DNA of 64,000 bases from assembly GCA_963995505.1 (NCBI GenBank), contig OZ023187.1:5915176-5979175 (forward strand). Reading direction: 5' to 3'. How positions within the stretch are numbered: the first letter of the stretch is position 1; each line of letters opens with the position of its first letter. The position numbers and the translations under genes are program-made. Of this stretch, positions 10,141 to 21,889 are shown one piece after another. The notes beneath the pieces were generated by a model that had not been told where the DNA came from, did not search any database, and saw only the letters and a list, made by a program, of their open reading frames with translations. Source of the DNA: Hypericum androsaemum. Its lineage: Eukaryota; Streptophyta; Magnoliopsida; Malpighiales; Hypericaceae.

Positions 10141-12759
10141 TTGTCTTTCGATGGGAATTTGTGTTTGCTATTTGGTTTGGGAACTTTTTAAGTAACCAAA
10201 AAGCGTGTGAGGGGAAGAAGTTGCCTTTCAGTTGGTTGTCTAGTAATTTTTATAGGAGTGTTTTAAACTTTTAGTTTGTTTCATGATTTGATTTTTTGCA
10301 CGATACTGTTGAGATGTAAAGATTTAATTCAAAAAATTTCTTGCATTTTCTGCTTATATGGTACTGGTTCGATTATGTCATAAATGAGAAATAATGGTTA
10401 TATGTTTTAAAAAATAGACATTAGTGGTTACATCATATTTGAAAAACTCAAGAACACGCTAAAATATGTTATCTCAAATAAAATTTCAAGAGTATTTTAA
10501 GATTATTAAAGGGATATCAGGGTGGGGGGGGGGGGGGGGGGGGGGGGGGGTGGGGGGGTGTTGGTAAAGTTTGGCGATTCCAAGTGGGTAGGCGTTTTGG
10601 TGGAGAGGAAGTGATAGGTCGTTGATTGGGATCGCTATCGCCAATGGTTCAGGTTGCGGGTTTTGGAGCAGGAGATGAAGGAGGAAAGGTTGAAGGGAGC
10701 AAGTTCTATTTTGTGGTTTAACATGATAAGGAAATTGTTAATTTAAAAATTATGGCCATATATAAGAATTATTGGTTATATGTTTTGAAAAATAGAAATA
10801 AGTGGTTACATCATTATTAGAAAACTCAAGAACACCCCAAAATATGTTATCTCAGATAAAATTTTAAGAGTATTTTAAGATTATTAAAGAGATATAACAG
10901 GGGGTGGGGGTTGGTAAGGGTTAGCGATTCCAGGCGGGTGGACATTTTGGTGGAGAGGGTAGCCGGTGACCGATTGTTGGTTGGGATCACTGTCGGCTAT
11001 GGTCCAGGTTGCGGGTTTTGGAGCGAGAGATGAAGGAGTGAAATGTTGAACGGAGGAAGTGCTATTTTCTTGTTTAACAGGATAAGGAAATTGTTACTTT
11101 AAAAACTATGGTCATAAATGAGAATTAGTGGTTATATGTTTTGAAAAATAGAAAGTAGTGGTTGCATCATTATTGGAAAACTCAAGAACACCAAAAAATA
11201 TGTTATCTCAGATAAAATTTCAAGAGTATTTTAAGATTATTAAAGGGATATAAGAGGGGGTTGACAACCAGGCATGTGGGTTCATATATCGAGACTTACC
11301 TCTCTATTTTTAAAAAATAAAAGGAGTAGGTTTGCACGACGCCCAAGTTTGCTGTTACATGCATGCAATTTACATAACTAAATGCTCTCAACCAAAAAGT
11401 CGTGACAATATGCTTTCCATAAAAGTATTCCTTTTCATAAAACTATGCCTTTTCATAAAAATAAAAAAGGTATTATTTCACGTACTTTTGCAAGATTTTT
11501 TTTTCATATCTAATTTTTTTTTCTTCAAGTTCGCATCCTAAAAACTAAAAAGTTCAAGTAAAAAATTAACTAGTGAATTATAAATTAAAAAATTCAAATT
11601 CAAAATCTTAGAAATAAATTAATATCAAAATTTTAAATTTTTTTTACCATTTTTAAAAGTTTTACTCGACACTCGAAATTAGTTAGTCGACCTTGTCCTA
11701 ATACAAAGTGAGGTGGTACTAACAGAACAACCAACAGAAGCACACTAGTAAGTCCTACAATAAATGCCATGCGTTAATTTTTAGTTGGAGAAAGAGTTCA
11801 CAATTAGCCCCGCCTCGCTCCTTCCTAGAACCTTCCTCCTCCTCTCTCCCTCCCTCAACCAGGTAGCATATATAAACTTCCTCCATCCAACCCCTGTTCC
11901 CAGAGTTGAGGTTTTTCCAACTTGTTCACACATGAGCGAGAAACTACAAAATTATAAGCATAAATTCCTCTTTCTCTCTCTATAATAAATAATATAATAA
12001 TGATTTTTTATATAATTGTCACTCTTAATGAGCATGGAATATCCATGGCGGCGCTTCTAGAGACTCAGATTAGTAGTCACTCAGCTGATCATGTTTGTAG
12101 AGAGATTGGTCATAAATGAGAATTAGTGGTTATATGTTTTGAAAAATAGAAATTATTGGTTACATCATTATTGGAAAACTCAAGAACACCCAAAAATATG
12201 TTATCTCAGATAAAATTTCAAGAATATTTTAAGATTATTAAAGGGATATAAGAGGAGGTGAGGGGGTTGGCAAGACGATTCCAGGCGTGTGGCTTCATAT
12301 ATCGGGACTTACCTCTCTATTTTTAAAAAATAAAATGAGTTGGTTTGCATGACGCCCATGTTTGCTATTACATGCATGCAATTTACATAACTAAATGCTC
12401 TCAACCAAAAAGCCGGGACAGTATGCTTTCCATAAAACTATGCCTTTCCATAAAACTATGCCTTTCCATAAAAATAAAAATGGCACTATTTCAGTGTTTT
12501 TGCATGGTTTTTTTCATATGTAGTATTTTTTTCTTCAAGTTCACATCCTAAAAACTAAAAAGATCAAGTACAAAATTAACTATTAAAAATATTATTATAA
12601 ATTAAAAAAATTCAAATTTAAAATCTTAGAAATAAATTAATATAAAATACTTATAAATTTTTTTACCATTTTTAAAAGTTTTACTCGACACTCGAAATTA
12701 GTTAGTCGGTCTTGTCCTAATACAGAGTGAGGTGGTACTCATTTTACGTGAAACCACAA

Positions 12760-13692
12760 GGACCAAAGCCATGTGTCCTTTTTCCTTTATTTTTATGGAA
12801 AGACATAGTTTTATGGAAAGACATACTTTTTCCACTGAGAACGTGAAACCACAGGGTACTCATGTCACATAAAGGGAAAATAGCATATTGAAGGGTAAAA
12901 TGAAGGAATTTGATTCTCATCTCATATCAACAACAAGTACAACCCTATACAACAAGACAAACCAAGATCCAACCTCCTCACACAGCCGGCACCGGACTCT
13001 GAACTCTCTTTTTCTGCTGGGAGTCTCTTATATCCCATTTTCTATTAGCCCTAAATGGCCGAAGAAGAAACCCATGAATTCCCTATGGGTCGGGTCAAGA
13101 GAATTGTTAAAGCTCGACAAGGACATCAACAATGTCATCTCGGAAGAGTTGTTCCTCGTCACGCGCTCCACTGAGCTATTCCTCAAGTTCCTGACCAAGG
13201 AATAACTCTTCCGAGATGACATTGTTGATACGCGCTCCACGGAGCTGTTCCTCAAATTCCCGAGGATGAGGTCGTGGATTATAGATTTTGGTTGTGTTGT
13301 TAGTTTTGTTGGGAGTGGGAACGACAAAGAGGAGGAGGAAGAGGAGGAGGAGGAGGAGAGGGAAAGAGAGAGAGAGAGAGAGATGTATGAGGGGAGAGAG
13401 TTAGTAAATTAATATTTAAGTAGAGTATTTTTTGAAAAATCATAAAATAGTTAGTGACTAATTTGGTAATTTTTCATATTCTACGTCAGCGATAACTAAA
13501 CCCACTGGTCGCCACGTGTCGGCCATGTTGGGTCAAAAATGATGTCATTTCAAGACCGTTTAGGCGGGCAGCTGCTCCGGACCTGACCGGGAAATTTTTT
13601 GAAAATTACAGGGACCAAATTACCAATTTGAAACCACAGGATACCCCGTTGTAAAAATATAAAACTATAGGGTACTTATGTGTCCTTTTCCC
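12760..13692. mobile_element. Mutator-like element remnant carrying a gene fragment
   Basis: The right end (13490-13692) reads, on the complement, GGGAAAAGGACACATAAGTA, then GTATCCTGTGGTTTCAAATT and CAGCTGCCCGCC. It is the same terminal design as the long-TIR elements at 20385-21881 and 51620-53086. The left end (12735-12890) contains matching terminal sequence, but it and about 100 bp of host repeat lie inverted, so the left boundary is rearranged. The interior holds the captured exon at 13055-13205 and a GAGGAGGAGG plus (GA)n tract at about 13328-13385. No transposase is present. Confidence 0.6.
13055..13205 (+). pseudogene. Captured NF-YC13-like histone-fold exon
   Basis: Starting at ATG 13055, the frame reads MAEEETHEFPMGRVKRIVK. 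After one extra A in an A-run near 13110 it continues LDKDINNVISEELFLVTRST and ELFLKFLTKE. This is the N-terminus and first helices of the histone-fold family of NF-YC/DPB3-type subunits, closest in my memory to NF-YC13 (EFP.GRVK.I.KLDKDIN). It ends in a stop at 13203-13205, at a rearrangement: bases 13125-13150 reappear perfectly inverted at 13204-13229. The fragment sits inside a Mutator-like element and cannot make a complete histone fold. Confidence 0.7.
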
Positions 13693-14096
13693 AAAAATAA
13701 AAGGGTACTATTTCACATGCTTTTGCAGGGTTTTTTTTCATATCTAGTGTTTTTTTCCTTCAAATTCACATCCTAAAAACTAAAAAGATCAAGTACAAAA
13801 TTAACTAACAAAAATATTATTGTAATTTAAAAAATTCAAATTCAAAATCTTAGAAATAAATTAATATAAGATACTTATAAATTTTTTTACCATTTTTAAA
13901 AGTTTTACTTGACACTCGAAATTAGTTAGTCGGTCTTGTCCTAATACAGAGTGAGGTGGTACTAACAGAATAACCAACAGAAGCACACTGGCAAGTCCTA
14001 CAATAAAAGCCATGTGTTAATTTCTGGTTGGAGGAACTGAGCCCTGCCTCGCTCCTTAGTAGAACCTTCCTCCCCCTCCCTCCCTCCACTAGGTAG

Positions 14097-14698
14097 CAAT
14101 GTTTTTAAAATCGATCCGGAAGGCAACCCAGAATCTTTAAAATTTTTGGTTTACTCGATCCGACCGGTTAAGCCACCGGTCAGACCGATACTTATATTTT
14201 TATATTAATATTATAAAATATAGTTTAATAAATTTAATTTAGCATAAAAAATAATAAAATATTAAATAAGTTCAAATATTTAGCAACTTTGTTATAAAAT
14301 TTATCCAAACAAAGTCTTCGAACATCTATTTAACAAGTATAAAAGTAAAAGAAGATGATTATATATATTTTTTGTTTGACATATTAGTCAAATTCGTTTG
14401 ACATAGTTAATATATTATCGAGAATTGTTAAAAAATAAGTTTGTTATGAGCAAAAAGTGATGTACACGCTTTGAGCTTGGAAATATATGTTTTATTTCTA
14501 AATTAAATCTGATAAAATAGAAAAAATAAATATTAATTTTTCTGATCCGGGCGAACCGGGTCACCCGAAAGTACCTGACTAGGCGGTCCGACCAGATTTT
14601 GACTGGTCGAATCGCTGACTGAGTTTTAGGCAAAACTCGACCCAGGTTTGGTTCTGGATAGCAGTCTGACCGGTCGGACCGTAGTTTTTAAAACATTG
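14097..14698. mobile_element. hAT-like MITE
   Basis: The 602-bp element begins CAATGTTTTTAAAA and ends in the near-complement TTTTTAAAACATTG. It is flanked by 8-bp duplications CTAGGTAG (14089-14096) and CCAGGTAG (14699-14706), one base apart. The related repeat at 11858 has a single uninterrupted CCAGGTAG site. An 8-bp duplication fits the hAT superfamily. The ends carry CCGGTCAGACCG-like motifs and the core is AT-rich. No transposase is encoded. Confidence 0.8.
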
Positions 14699-15057
14699 CC
14701 AGGTAGTATATATAACCTTCCTTCCTCCATCCAACCCATGTTCCGAGAGTCGAAACTTTTCCAACCTGTTCACACCTGAGCGAGAAACTACAAAATTACA
14801 AACATAAATTCCTCTCTCTCTATAATAAATAATATAATAATAATTTTTGTTATAATTGTTGCTCATATTCTTTTTGCCATATATTATTATTATTATTATT
14901 AATGTATTATCATTATCTTCGGTAAACATATCCGGTCAAATTACCTAACCTTGCCTCTAACCCCTTCTTTTCACTAATCTCCAGAAATTAAATAAAGAAA
15001 AAATGAAAGTAAAGTAAGAGTTCTTCCAGAAGTGCCTCCTATATATATAAATATATC

Positions 15058-15364
15058 TGTTAAAGGTTAACGTTGAAGATGAAGAACAATTGAGCTTGTC
15101 CAGAAAAGAAGAAGTGACCCCGGGAAATCAGAAGAGAAACAAAATTGGGCTTAAGTCATTTAAGGCCCATCAACTACAAGACAAGCACATGAACCAGGAG
15201 AGAGAAGATGGTCCCAAATAATATTCCTTTGTTTTTGTCTTTTGTACAGCTAGCATAGAGTTTGTTATTCTTTACTGTATATAATGAATTGTACAGAGAT
15301 ATTTTTGGTTAATGGAAATCCTACCCATTTCTACCATACCTTGGTTACCAAGTTTTTCTTTTCA
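15058..15364 (+). repeat. 5' LTR of the young copia element
   Basis: It begins TGTTAAAGG and ends TTTTCA, followed at once by the primer-binding site. It differs from the 3' LTR (19847-20153) at two positions, in ATAATGAATTG and TTTCTACCAT. TTACTGTATATAATG at about 15269-15283 is a plausible promoter element. Confidence 0.93.
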
Positions 15365-15444
15365 TGGTATCAGAGCATAAAGCTTCCGTACTGTCCTTTT
15401 GATCTTCATCTTTTTCGGTACCTTTCTTCTATCTACCCACGCTC

Positions 15445-18400
15445 ATGGCCACGGCTGACCTTACCGTGAGCAATGCACTTCCAGACCATAATGCAAATCC
15501 ATTTTATCTCCATCCTGGAGAAAATCCAGCAGTGGTGTTGGTGACTCCGTTGTTGAATGGTGATAACTATCACTCTTGGTTCAGATCCATGTCGATGACT
15601 CTTGAAACCAAGAACAAGCTGGGTTTTGTGACCAGATCTATTGAGGTACCCCAAGCTGGAGATCCTTTGTATGCGTCGTGGAGACGTTGTAACACTATGG
15701 TCATTCGTTGGATCTTGAACTCCATCGAAGCAGATCTTGTAGACAGTTTACAGTGGTGCGAACTTGCAGCTGATGTTTGGGAAGAGCTACGTGAAAGATT
15801 TGGAGGAAGCGATCTTATCCGCATAGCTGAGCTCAAACGGGCAATACATTCTCTCAATCAAGGTATTCTTCTAGTTCAAGATTACTATACTAAGTACAAA
15901 GGATTGTGGGAACAATTGATTCAGTTTAGGCCGATAAATAACTGTACGTGTGTTAAGGACACTGCTAATGCTTGCGCTGCTATTGATCTTGTGCGTGGAT
16001 ATCAATTGCAAGATATGGTGATTGGTTTCTTGATTGGGTTAAATGATAACTTCGCTACGATTAGGACTCAGATTTTGGTTCTGGATCCATTACCTCCTAT
16101 TAGTAGGATTTTGTACCTTGTTAGGCAGCATGAGAGGCAGTTGTGCAGCGTCGTACCACCTCCTGCGCGTGCCATCGCTATGGAGACCCCTGTTTTAGCT
16201 GTTGGAAATAAGAGGTTTGGGAACTCTTACAAGAAACCAATGTGCACCTACTGCAAGATGACTGGTCATACGGTGGATAAGTGCTTCAAGTTGCACGGTT
16301 ATCCACCGAACTTTCAACCACGAGCTAGGAATGTTGCTGTCAATGCCGTGGCTAGTGATGCTCATTTAATGACATCTAACTCTGTTAATGCTGCAGCTAC
16401 TAGTTATCAGTCAACTCCACAACGTAATTTCAATCCTATGTCACAACTTCAGATGATACAGGAGCAACTCAATGGTATTGTTGCATCTTTTCAACAGGGC
16501 ACTGGATCTATGACTAATCTGGAAAATGTAAGGAGTTCTACTCCTTTATCAAATGTTCCAACAACTATTGTCTCACAGTTGTTGGACAACTCTGCTTCTT
16601 CATCAGGTATCATACTTAATCTACAACTCATGAACACTGGAAATAGCAACTCTTGGATACTTGACTCCGGAGCATCGACCCATGTGACCTGCAATTTGAG
16701 TTCATTTTCTAGTTGTTCCTTGATTAATCCTACATTTGTGACACTTCCTAATGGTGCCAAGGTCAGGGCAACACACATGGGAACAGTACTCTTGACAGAT
16801 GATCTGATCCTACACAATGTGTTATTTGTGCCTGAATTCAGTTTCAATTTGTTATCTATCAGCAGATTGACTAATGACGCTCCATACTCACTCAATTTTT
16901 GTGATTCTACTTGTGTGATACAGGACCTTGTCAAGCAGAGGACGATTGGTTCTGCTGAAAAGTGCAACGGCTTATATTACATCCTCCTCAAACAACCTTC
17001 AGACAACCTACATACATTACTGTCCACTGATCCACCTTACATACATCATGATCTAGACCTCTGGCATTGCCGTTTAGGTCATGTTCCTAGTTCTAAACTT
17101 GTCATTTTAAAGAAATTATGCCCTTCTATCTCAGACAAGTGCAACATACATTGTTCTAGTTGTCATTATGCTAAACACAAGAGATGTGCTTTCCCTTTGA
17201 GTACTGCTGTAGCTGTATCAGTTTTTGATCTCGTTCATGTCGACATATGGGGACCTTATGCAACCCCTTCTTATGATGGTTTTAGCTACTTCCTTACCAT
17301 AGTTGATGACCACTCTAGAGCAACCTGGATATATCTCCTTACACATAAATCTGCTGCACAAACACAGTTAGAAGCTTTCTGCGATATGGTAGAAACTCAA
17401 TTCAAAACAAAAGTTAAGATTGTTAGGAGTGATCAGGGAAGGGAATTCTTGCTATCCTCTTTCTTTCAGACCCGAGGAATACTACACGAAACTACTTGTG
17501 CTTATACACCTCAACAAAATGGGCGTGTAGAGAGGAAACATCAACATATACTCAACATAGCTCGGGCAATTAGGTTCCAAGCATTCTTACCTGTCGCTTT
17601 TTGGAGTTTTTGTGTACTACATGCTGTCCATTTGATTAATTTAACACCTTCGCCCTTACTCAAGGATCGCACACCCCATGAAGTCCTATATGGCAAGCCA
17701 CCAACATATAATCACCTCAAAGTTTTTGGGTGTTTGTGCTATGCTGCCACTCTACCTCGACAAAGAAAGTTTGAGTCTAGAAGTCGACAGTGCATTTTCC
17801 TTGGCTATACTCCTGGCCTTAAGGGTTATTTTTTGTATGATCTGCATAATCATCAAACCTTTAATTCTCGAGACGTGGTATTCTATGAGAATTTCTTCCC
17901 ATTCCAAAACCTTATCCCATCATCTTCTCCTTTTTCACTGCCTACTCAGTCTCATACTCCACTATCTACCTATGATGATCTTGAGCAACTACCAGCTCAT
18001 ATTCCAGTTCCGGAACCAGTGCAACTTGCACCTCCAGTCCCATCTATATCATCCTCTCCCTGCATTATTCCTCGCAGGTCAACCAGAGCCAAACATCCTC
18101 CAACTTACCTCCAGGATTATAACCTCACTGATATAAACCATTGCTCTTTTCAGCAGAGTCATTTAGCCTCGGCAAGACAGGTCAGTTTTTCTCCTCCATT
18201 ATATCCAATTAGTGCAGTTCTTACTTATAATTATCTTGGCCCTGCACAACGGATTTTCACTATGGCAGTAGACAATGTTCATGAACCTCAATCTTTTGAG
18301 GAAGCTGCCTTACATCAATGTTGGAGAGATGCTATGACTGCAGAGTTACAGGCTCTTCTATCTAATTCAACATGGGATTTGGTTGATTTTCCAGTTGCTA

Positions 18401-18697
18401 AAGAGCCAATTGGTTGTCGTTGGGTGTACAAGATCAAACATAGAGCTGATGGTTCGATCGAACGTTACAAAGCTCGTCTTGTTGCTAAAGGCTACACTCA
18501 AGCCTTCGGGATCGACTATATGGAGACTTTTTCTCCAGTAGCAAAACTATCTTCTGTCCGCTTAATTTTGGCTCTTGCTGCAGCAAAAGGTTGGTACCTC
18601 GAGCAGCTGGACGTGCACAACGCTTTCCTCCACGGTGATCTCGAGGAGGAAGTTTATATGCAATTGCCCCCTGGTTATCGTGTGGGGGGGGGGGGGG
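15445..18697 (+). CDS. Copia gag-pol polyprotein, N-terminal part up to the frameshift
   Basis: The frame from ATG 15445 encodes a copia-type gag N-terminal domain ([13 protein letters not shown]), a zinc knuckle C-x2-C-x4-H-x4-C at residue about 267 ([14 protein letters not shown]), the protease motif WILDSGAS (about 405), the pre-integrase LWHCRLGH box, and an integrase core with HVDIWG, VDDHSR and SDQGREF. It then gives the start of reverse transcriptase ([37 protein letters not shown]). At 18684-18697 a run of 14 G shifts the frame, and the unshifted reading ends at 18750. Replacing or removing one base would restore register, so a sequencing or replication slip is as likely as true inactivation. 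Confidence 0.9.
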
Positions 18698-19852
18698 AAC
18701 AAAGTATGTCGTCTCCGCAAGTCTATATATGGCCTCAAACAAGCAAGTAGGCAATGGTTTGCCAAACTCTCATCAATCCTCCTTGCTTTTGGCTTCTCTC
18801 AATCCAGAGCGGACTACTCCATCTTCACTATAACTAGGGGAACTTCATTTCTTTGTTTACTAGTATACGTAGATGATATAATTATGGCAGGAAGTGATAT
18901 GTCATTAATCTCAGAAGTGAAGACTTATCTTGACCAAGAACTCAAGATCAAGAATCTCGGAACACTAAAATACTTCCTTGGTTTTGAAGTGGCCAGGTCT
19001 AACGCAGGAATCCACCTCTGTCAGAGAAAATATATTGTTGAATTGTTAAGAGATACTGGATTTCTGAATTGCAAACCAATGAAATCACCTATGGTTCACA
19101 ATCTGAATTTGAAGTTAGTGGAAGAAGATGTTGCCAGCTTTGATGATCCTACTTGGTATAGAAGAGTAATTGGTAGACTTATCTATCTAACTAATACAAG
19201 GCCTGATGTTTGTTATGCAACGCATAAGTTGAGTCAGTTCCTATCCAATCCAAATGTCATCCACAGAAAGGCCGTTCATAGAGTGCTCAGGTATTTAAAA
19301 AGACAGCCTAGTCTTGGATTATTCTTCTCCGCTAATTCAGACATGAGACTCAAGGGATATTGTGATGCCGATTATGGTAGATGTCTTGACACGGGAAGGT
19401 CTACAACAGGTTATGCTGTCTACCTTGGAAACTCACTAGTGTCATGGAAGTCTAAGAAACAGCCAACTGTCTCGCGATCCTCTTCAGAAGCGGAGTATCG
19501 AGCTTTGGCATCCGTTGGTTGTGAGGTACAATGGTTGCATAATTTACTCTCTGATTTGGGCATCAAGCACGATGGAGCAGCATCCATATATTGTGATAAT
19601 CAATCTGCAATTCACATGGCGGAAAATCCCGTGTTTCATGAAAGAACAAAGCACATAGAGTTGGATTGTCATTTGATTAGAGAAAAAGTTCAATCCGGGT
19701 TGGTGAAGATCATATATGTTCCTAGTGATCATCAAGTGGCTGACCTGCTGACTAAACCTTTATCTCCCACAGTTTTTCACTCACATCTTAGCAAGCTTGG
19801 ACTAATGTCTATACATAGTCCAGCTTGTGTGGGGGGGGGGGGGGGGTGTTAA
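18698..19852 (+). CDS. Copia pol C-terminal part (RT and RNase H) after the frameshift
   Basis: In the next frame from AACAAAG at 18698 the RT continues: [19 protein letters not shown], the catalytic [11 protein letters not shown] box, [19 protein letters not shown], then RNase H with [21 protein letters not shown] and [20 protein letters not shown]. The frame runs through the polypurine G-tract and stops at 19850-19852, just inside the 3' LTR. All key acidic residues I expect are present. The half-protein has no start of its own, since codons before 18698 in this frame are out-of-frame RT sequence. Confidence 0.9.
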   Translation, partial: NKVCRLRKSIYGLKQASRQWFAKLSSILLAFGFSQSRADYSIFTITRGTSFLCLLVYVDDIIMAGSDMSLISEVKTYLDQELKIKNLGTLKYFLGFEVARSNAGIHLCQRKYIVELLRDTGFLNCKPMKSPMVHNLNLKLVEEDVASFDDPTWYRRVIGRLIYLTNTRPDVCYATHKLSQFLSNPNVIHRKAVHRVLRYLKRQPSLGLFFSANSDMRLKGYCDADYGRCLDTGRSTTGYAVYLGNSLVSWKSKKQPTVSRSSSEAEYRALASVGCEVQWLHNLLSDLGIKHDGAASIYCDNQSAIHMAENPVFHERTKHIELDCHLIREKVQSGLVKIIYVPSDHQVADLLTKPLSPTVFHSHLSKLGLMSIHSPACVGGGGGC

Positions 19853-20153
19853 AGGTTAACGTTGAAGATGAAGAACAATTGAGCTTGTCCAGAAAAGAAG
19901 AAGTGACCCCGGGAAATCAGAAGAGAAACAAAATTGGGCTTAAGTCATTTAAGGCCCATCAACTACAAGACAAGCACATGAACCAGGAGAGAGAAGATGG
20001 TCCCAAATAATATTCCTTTGTTTTTGTCTTTTGTACAGCTAGCATAGAGTTTGTTATTCTTTACTGTATATAACGAATTGTACAGAGATATTTTTGGTTA
20101 ATGGAAATCCTACCCATTTCCACCATACCTTGGTTACCAAGTTTTTCTTTTCA
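19847..20153 (+). repeat. 3' LTR of the young copia element
   Basis: It is 307 bp, beginning TGTTAAAGG right after a run of 16 G and ending TTTTCA, followed by target duplication ATATC. About 99.3% identical to the 5' LTR by direct reading. Confidence 0.93.
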
Positions 20154-20384
20154 ATATCACTTCAATTTGGCTGCTTTCACTTTCTCGCGGTGGAGTTTCA
20201 TGGCGGATCCTGGATCGCTTGTGCTGGCCCCCCGATTAGGTCAGATTTGCTAATTTCCCTGTGGTTATCGCTTTAGGGTTTCTATTTGGATCAGTACTCA
20301 GTGAGTTTTTTTCTTAAAAAGGAGGGAAAAACTTGCTTGTGATCATGCTGCGTTGTTGTGATGGGTGAGTTTAACATTTTTTTT

Positions 20385-21881
20385 GGGAAAAGTCCACTTA
20401 AGTACCCTGTGGTATCACAAAAAATCAGGTCAGTACCCTGTAGTTTAAAACGTATCAATTGAGTCAAACTTATTCTAATTAAAATCAATTAGAGGCCTGG
20501 ACAGCTGCCCGGACCTTGCCCGTCTTGCCCGAACCTTGACCCGCCACGTGAACCAGCCACATCAGATTTCTCTGAGGAGGTGGCGCCACGTGTACACCCC
20601 ATCACTCTCTTCTTCCCCTTCTCTTCTTCTCCCCCCCTCATTCCCTCTTCTTCTCTCTTCTTCTTCTCTTCTACAACATGGTCACGAATCCATTAAAAAA
20701 TGAAGCAATTCAACTTTAAAAAAAAGTCCCCTAAGAGGAAAAAAAATAGAAATCAATAATGTACATCTTATCCCATCCACAATCCAACTCAAAAAAAGTC
20801 CAAGTCCAAACCCAGAAGCCCCACAAACGCCGCCGCCTCCGTCGCAATCACCACCGTCGAAGTCAACCCGATCCGACGAGCCTGATTTGGTCCTCCAAGT
20901 AGCGCCGCAAGAGCAGCAACCCTACTTCTGCCTCCTCTTCTTCTTCCTCGTTCGACAAACCCTCCTCGAACTGTCGGAGGAGGAGGGTGTCGTCCCTCCG
21001 CTTCCGACATGTCCTGAGGAGGAAGTTCGAGAGGAAGAGGAGCGGGAAGGTGGTGCAGACAATGGGGAAGAGGATCGGGAACCACGAGCAACCACCGCCA
21101 CCGCTGGATTTTTGGGTTGTACGGCGCCGTGGCCATGTTGGGTTTCAGATGGGAGGGTGTCGGGGAGAGGGATAGATATGAACTGTTTGGTGGGAACAAT
21201 GTTGTTTCAAGCGTACTAAGCGGGAAGAGGAGCGAAAGAGAGTCGGTCGGCGACGAGGCCGAGAGCTCCTCGTGCTCCAGATGCAGCGACGACGAGGACA
21301 GCGGTGCTGATGGGGCACACATCTTCTCTCAGCTCCCGATCCCGGCGCTCCTAAGGGCCTCCATCATGTGTAGATACGAATTCCCTCATCGGAGCCTTCC
21401 CCTCTGATGACATCGAGGAGCGGCTCTCTGTCGAGATCTATTACATGTTCCCTCATCGGGCCTCCATCACGTGTTCAACCTCCGCGCCAGGCGGTGGGGT
21501 GAGGAGTTGACCCTAATTTGTTTTAGGTTATTGATGGTGGGTTTTAATTTGGAAGATGAAGAATGGGAACAGTAGAATTAGATCAACTAATATTGGAGAA
21601 GATGATGGATTTTTGGTGATGGATTTTAATTGGGGAAGATGAAGAAGGGGGAAGAGGAGAGTGATGGGGTGTACACGTGGCGCCACCTCCTCAGAGAAAT
21701 CTGATGTGGCTGGTTCACGTGGCCGGTCAAGGTTCGGGCAAGACGGGCAAGGTCCGGGCAGCTGCCCGGGCCTCTAATTGATTTTAATTGGAATAAGTTT
21801 GACTCAATTGATACGTTTTAAACTACAGGGTACTGACTTGATTTTTCGTGATACCACAGGGTACTTAAGTGGACTTTTCCC
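20385..21881. mobile_element. Mutator-like element with TIRs of about 240 bp
   Basis: The left end begins GGGAAAAGTCCACTTAAGTA and the right end is its complement, ending TACTTAAGTGGACTTTTCCC. The inverted repeats pair with few differences over about 240 bp (to about 20625 and from about 21640), including GCAGCTGCCCGGACC and GGCGCCACGTGTACACCCCA. No clean 9-bp target duplication is visible. A 13-bp GTGAGTTTAACAT lies just outside both ends (20365-20377, 21899-21911). The GC-rich core has several overlapping frames but nothing I can assign; a captured gene piece (GDEAESSSCSRCSDDEDSG, about 21256-21312) is possible. No transposase. Confidence 0.8.
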
Positions 21882-21889
21882 TCTCTTTT

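Larger units (their letters stand above)
7066..12290. repeat. Six-copy interspersed repeat of about 170 bp
   Basis: A module containing AGAATTAGTGGTTATATGTTT, AAAACTCAAGAACACC, ATATGTTATCTCAGATAAAA and TTAAGATTATTAAAGGGATA occurs at about 7066-7250, 9536-9700, 10376-10580, 10755-10945, 11110-11270 and 12105-12290. Each copy ends in a G-rich stretch. The third carries a run of 27 G at 10524-10550. The last four copies are nearly head-to-tail. No TIR or coding capacity is evident; the origin is unknown. Confidence 0.75.
11281..14870. repeat. Three copies of a non-coding repeat unit of about 450-750 bp
   Basis: Copy 1 is 11281-12030. Copy 2 is 12300-12740. Copy 3 is 13693-14870, interrupted by the MITE at 14097-14698. 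Shared landmarks are TACATGCATGCAATTTACAT (copies 1 and 2), AGTTTTACTCGACACTCGAA (13,000s copy slightly changed) and GAGGTGGTACT (all three), and GAGCGAGAAACTACAAAATTA (copies 1 and 3). The copies act as empty-site controls for the two insertions inside the array. No coding content is seen. Confidence 0.75.
15058..20153 (+). mobile_element. Young Ty1/copia LTR retrotransposon
   Basis: The element is complete: 307-bp LTRs at both ends, a 5-bp target duplication ATATC (15053-15057 and 20154-20158), primer site TGGTATCAGAGC at 15365-15376 complementary to initiator tRNA-Met, a polypurine (G-run) tract at 19831-19846, and gag-pol between. The domain order protease, integrase, RT, RNase H defines copia. 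I count only two base differences between the LTRs, both C/T, so insertion was recent. A single +1 frameshift in a G-run at 18684-18697 breaks pol. Confidence 0.95.

Noticed and set aside
10376..12290. CRISPR-like regular repeats
   Set aside because: Units are about 170 bp, degenerate and without spacer logic, in a eukaryotic genome; no cas-like genes exist here.
20789..21407. Several overlapping frames of 62-177 codons on both strands
   Set aside because: They lie within a non-autonomous TIR element, overlap each other and match no family I know.
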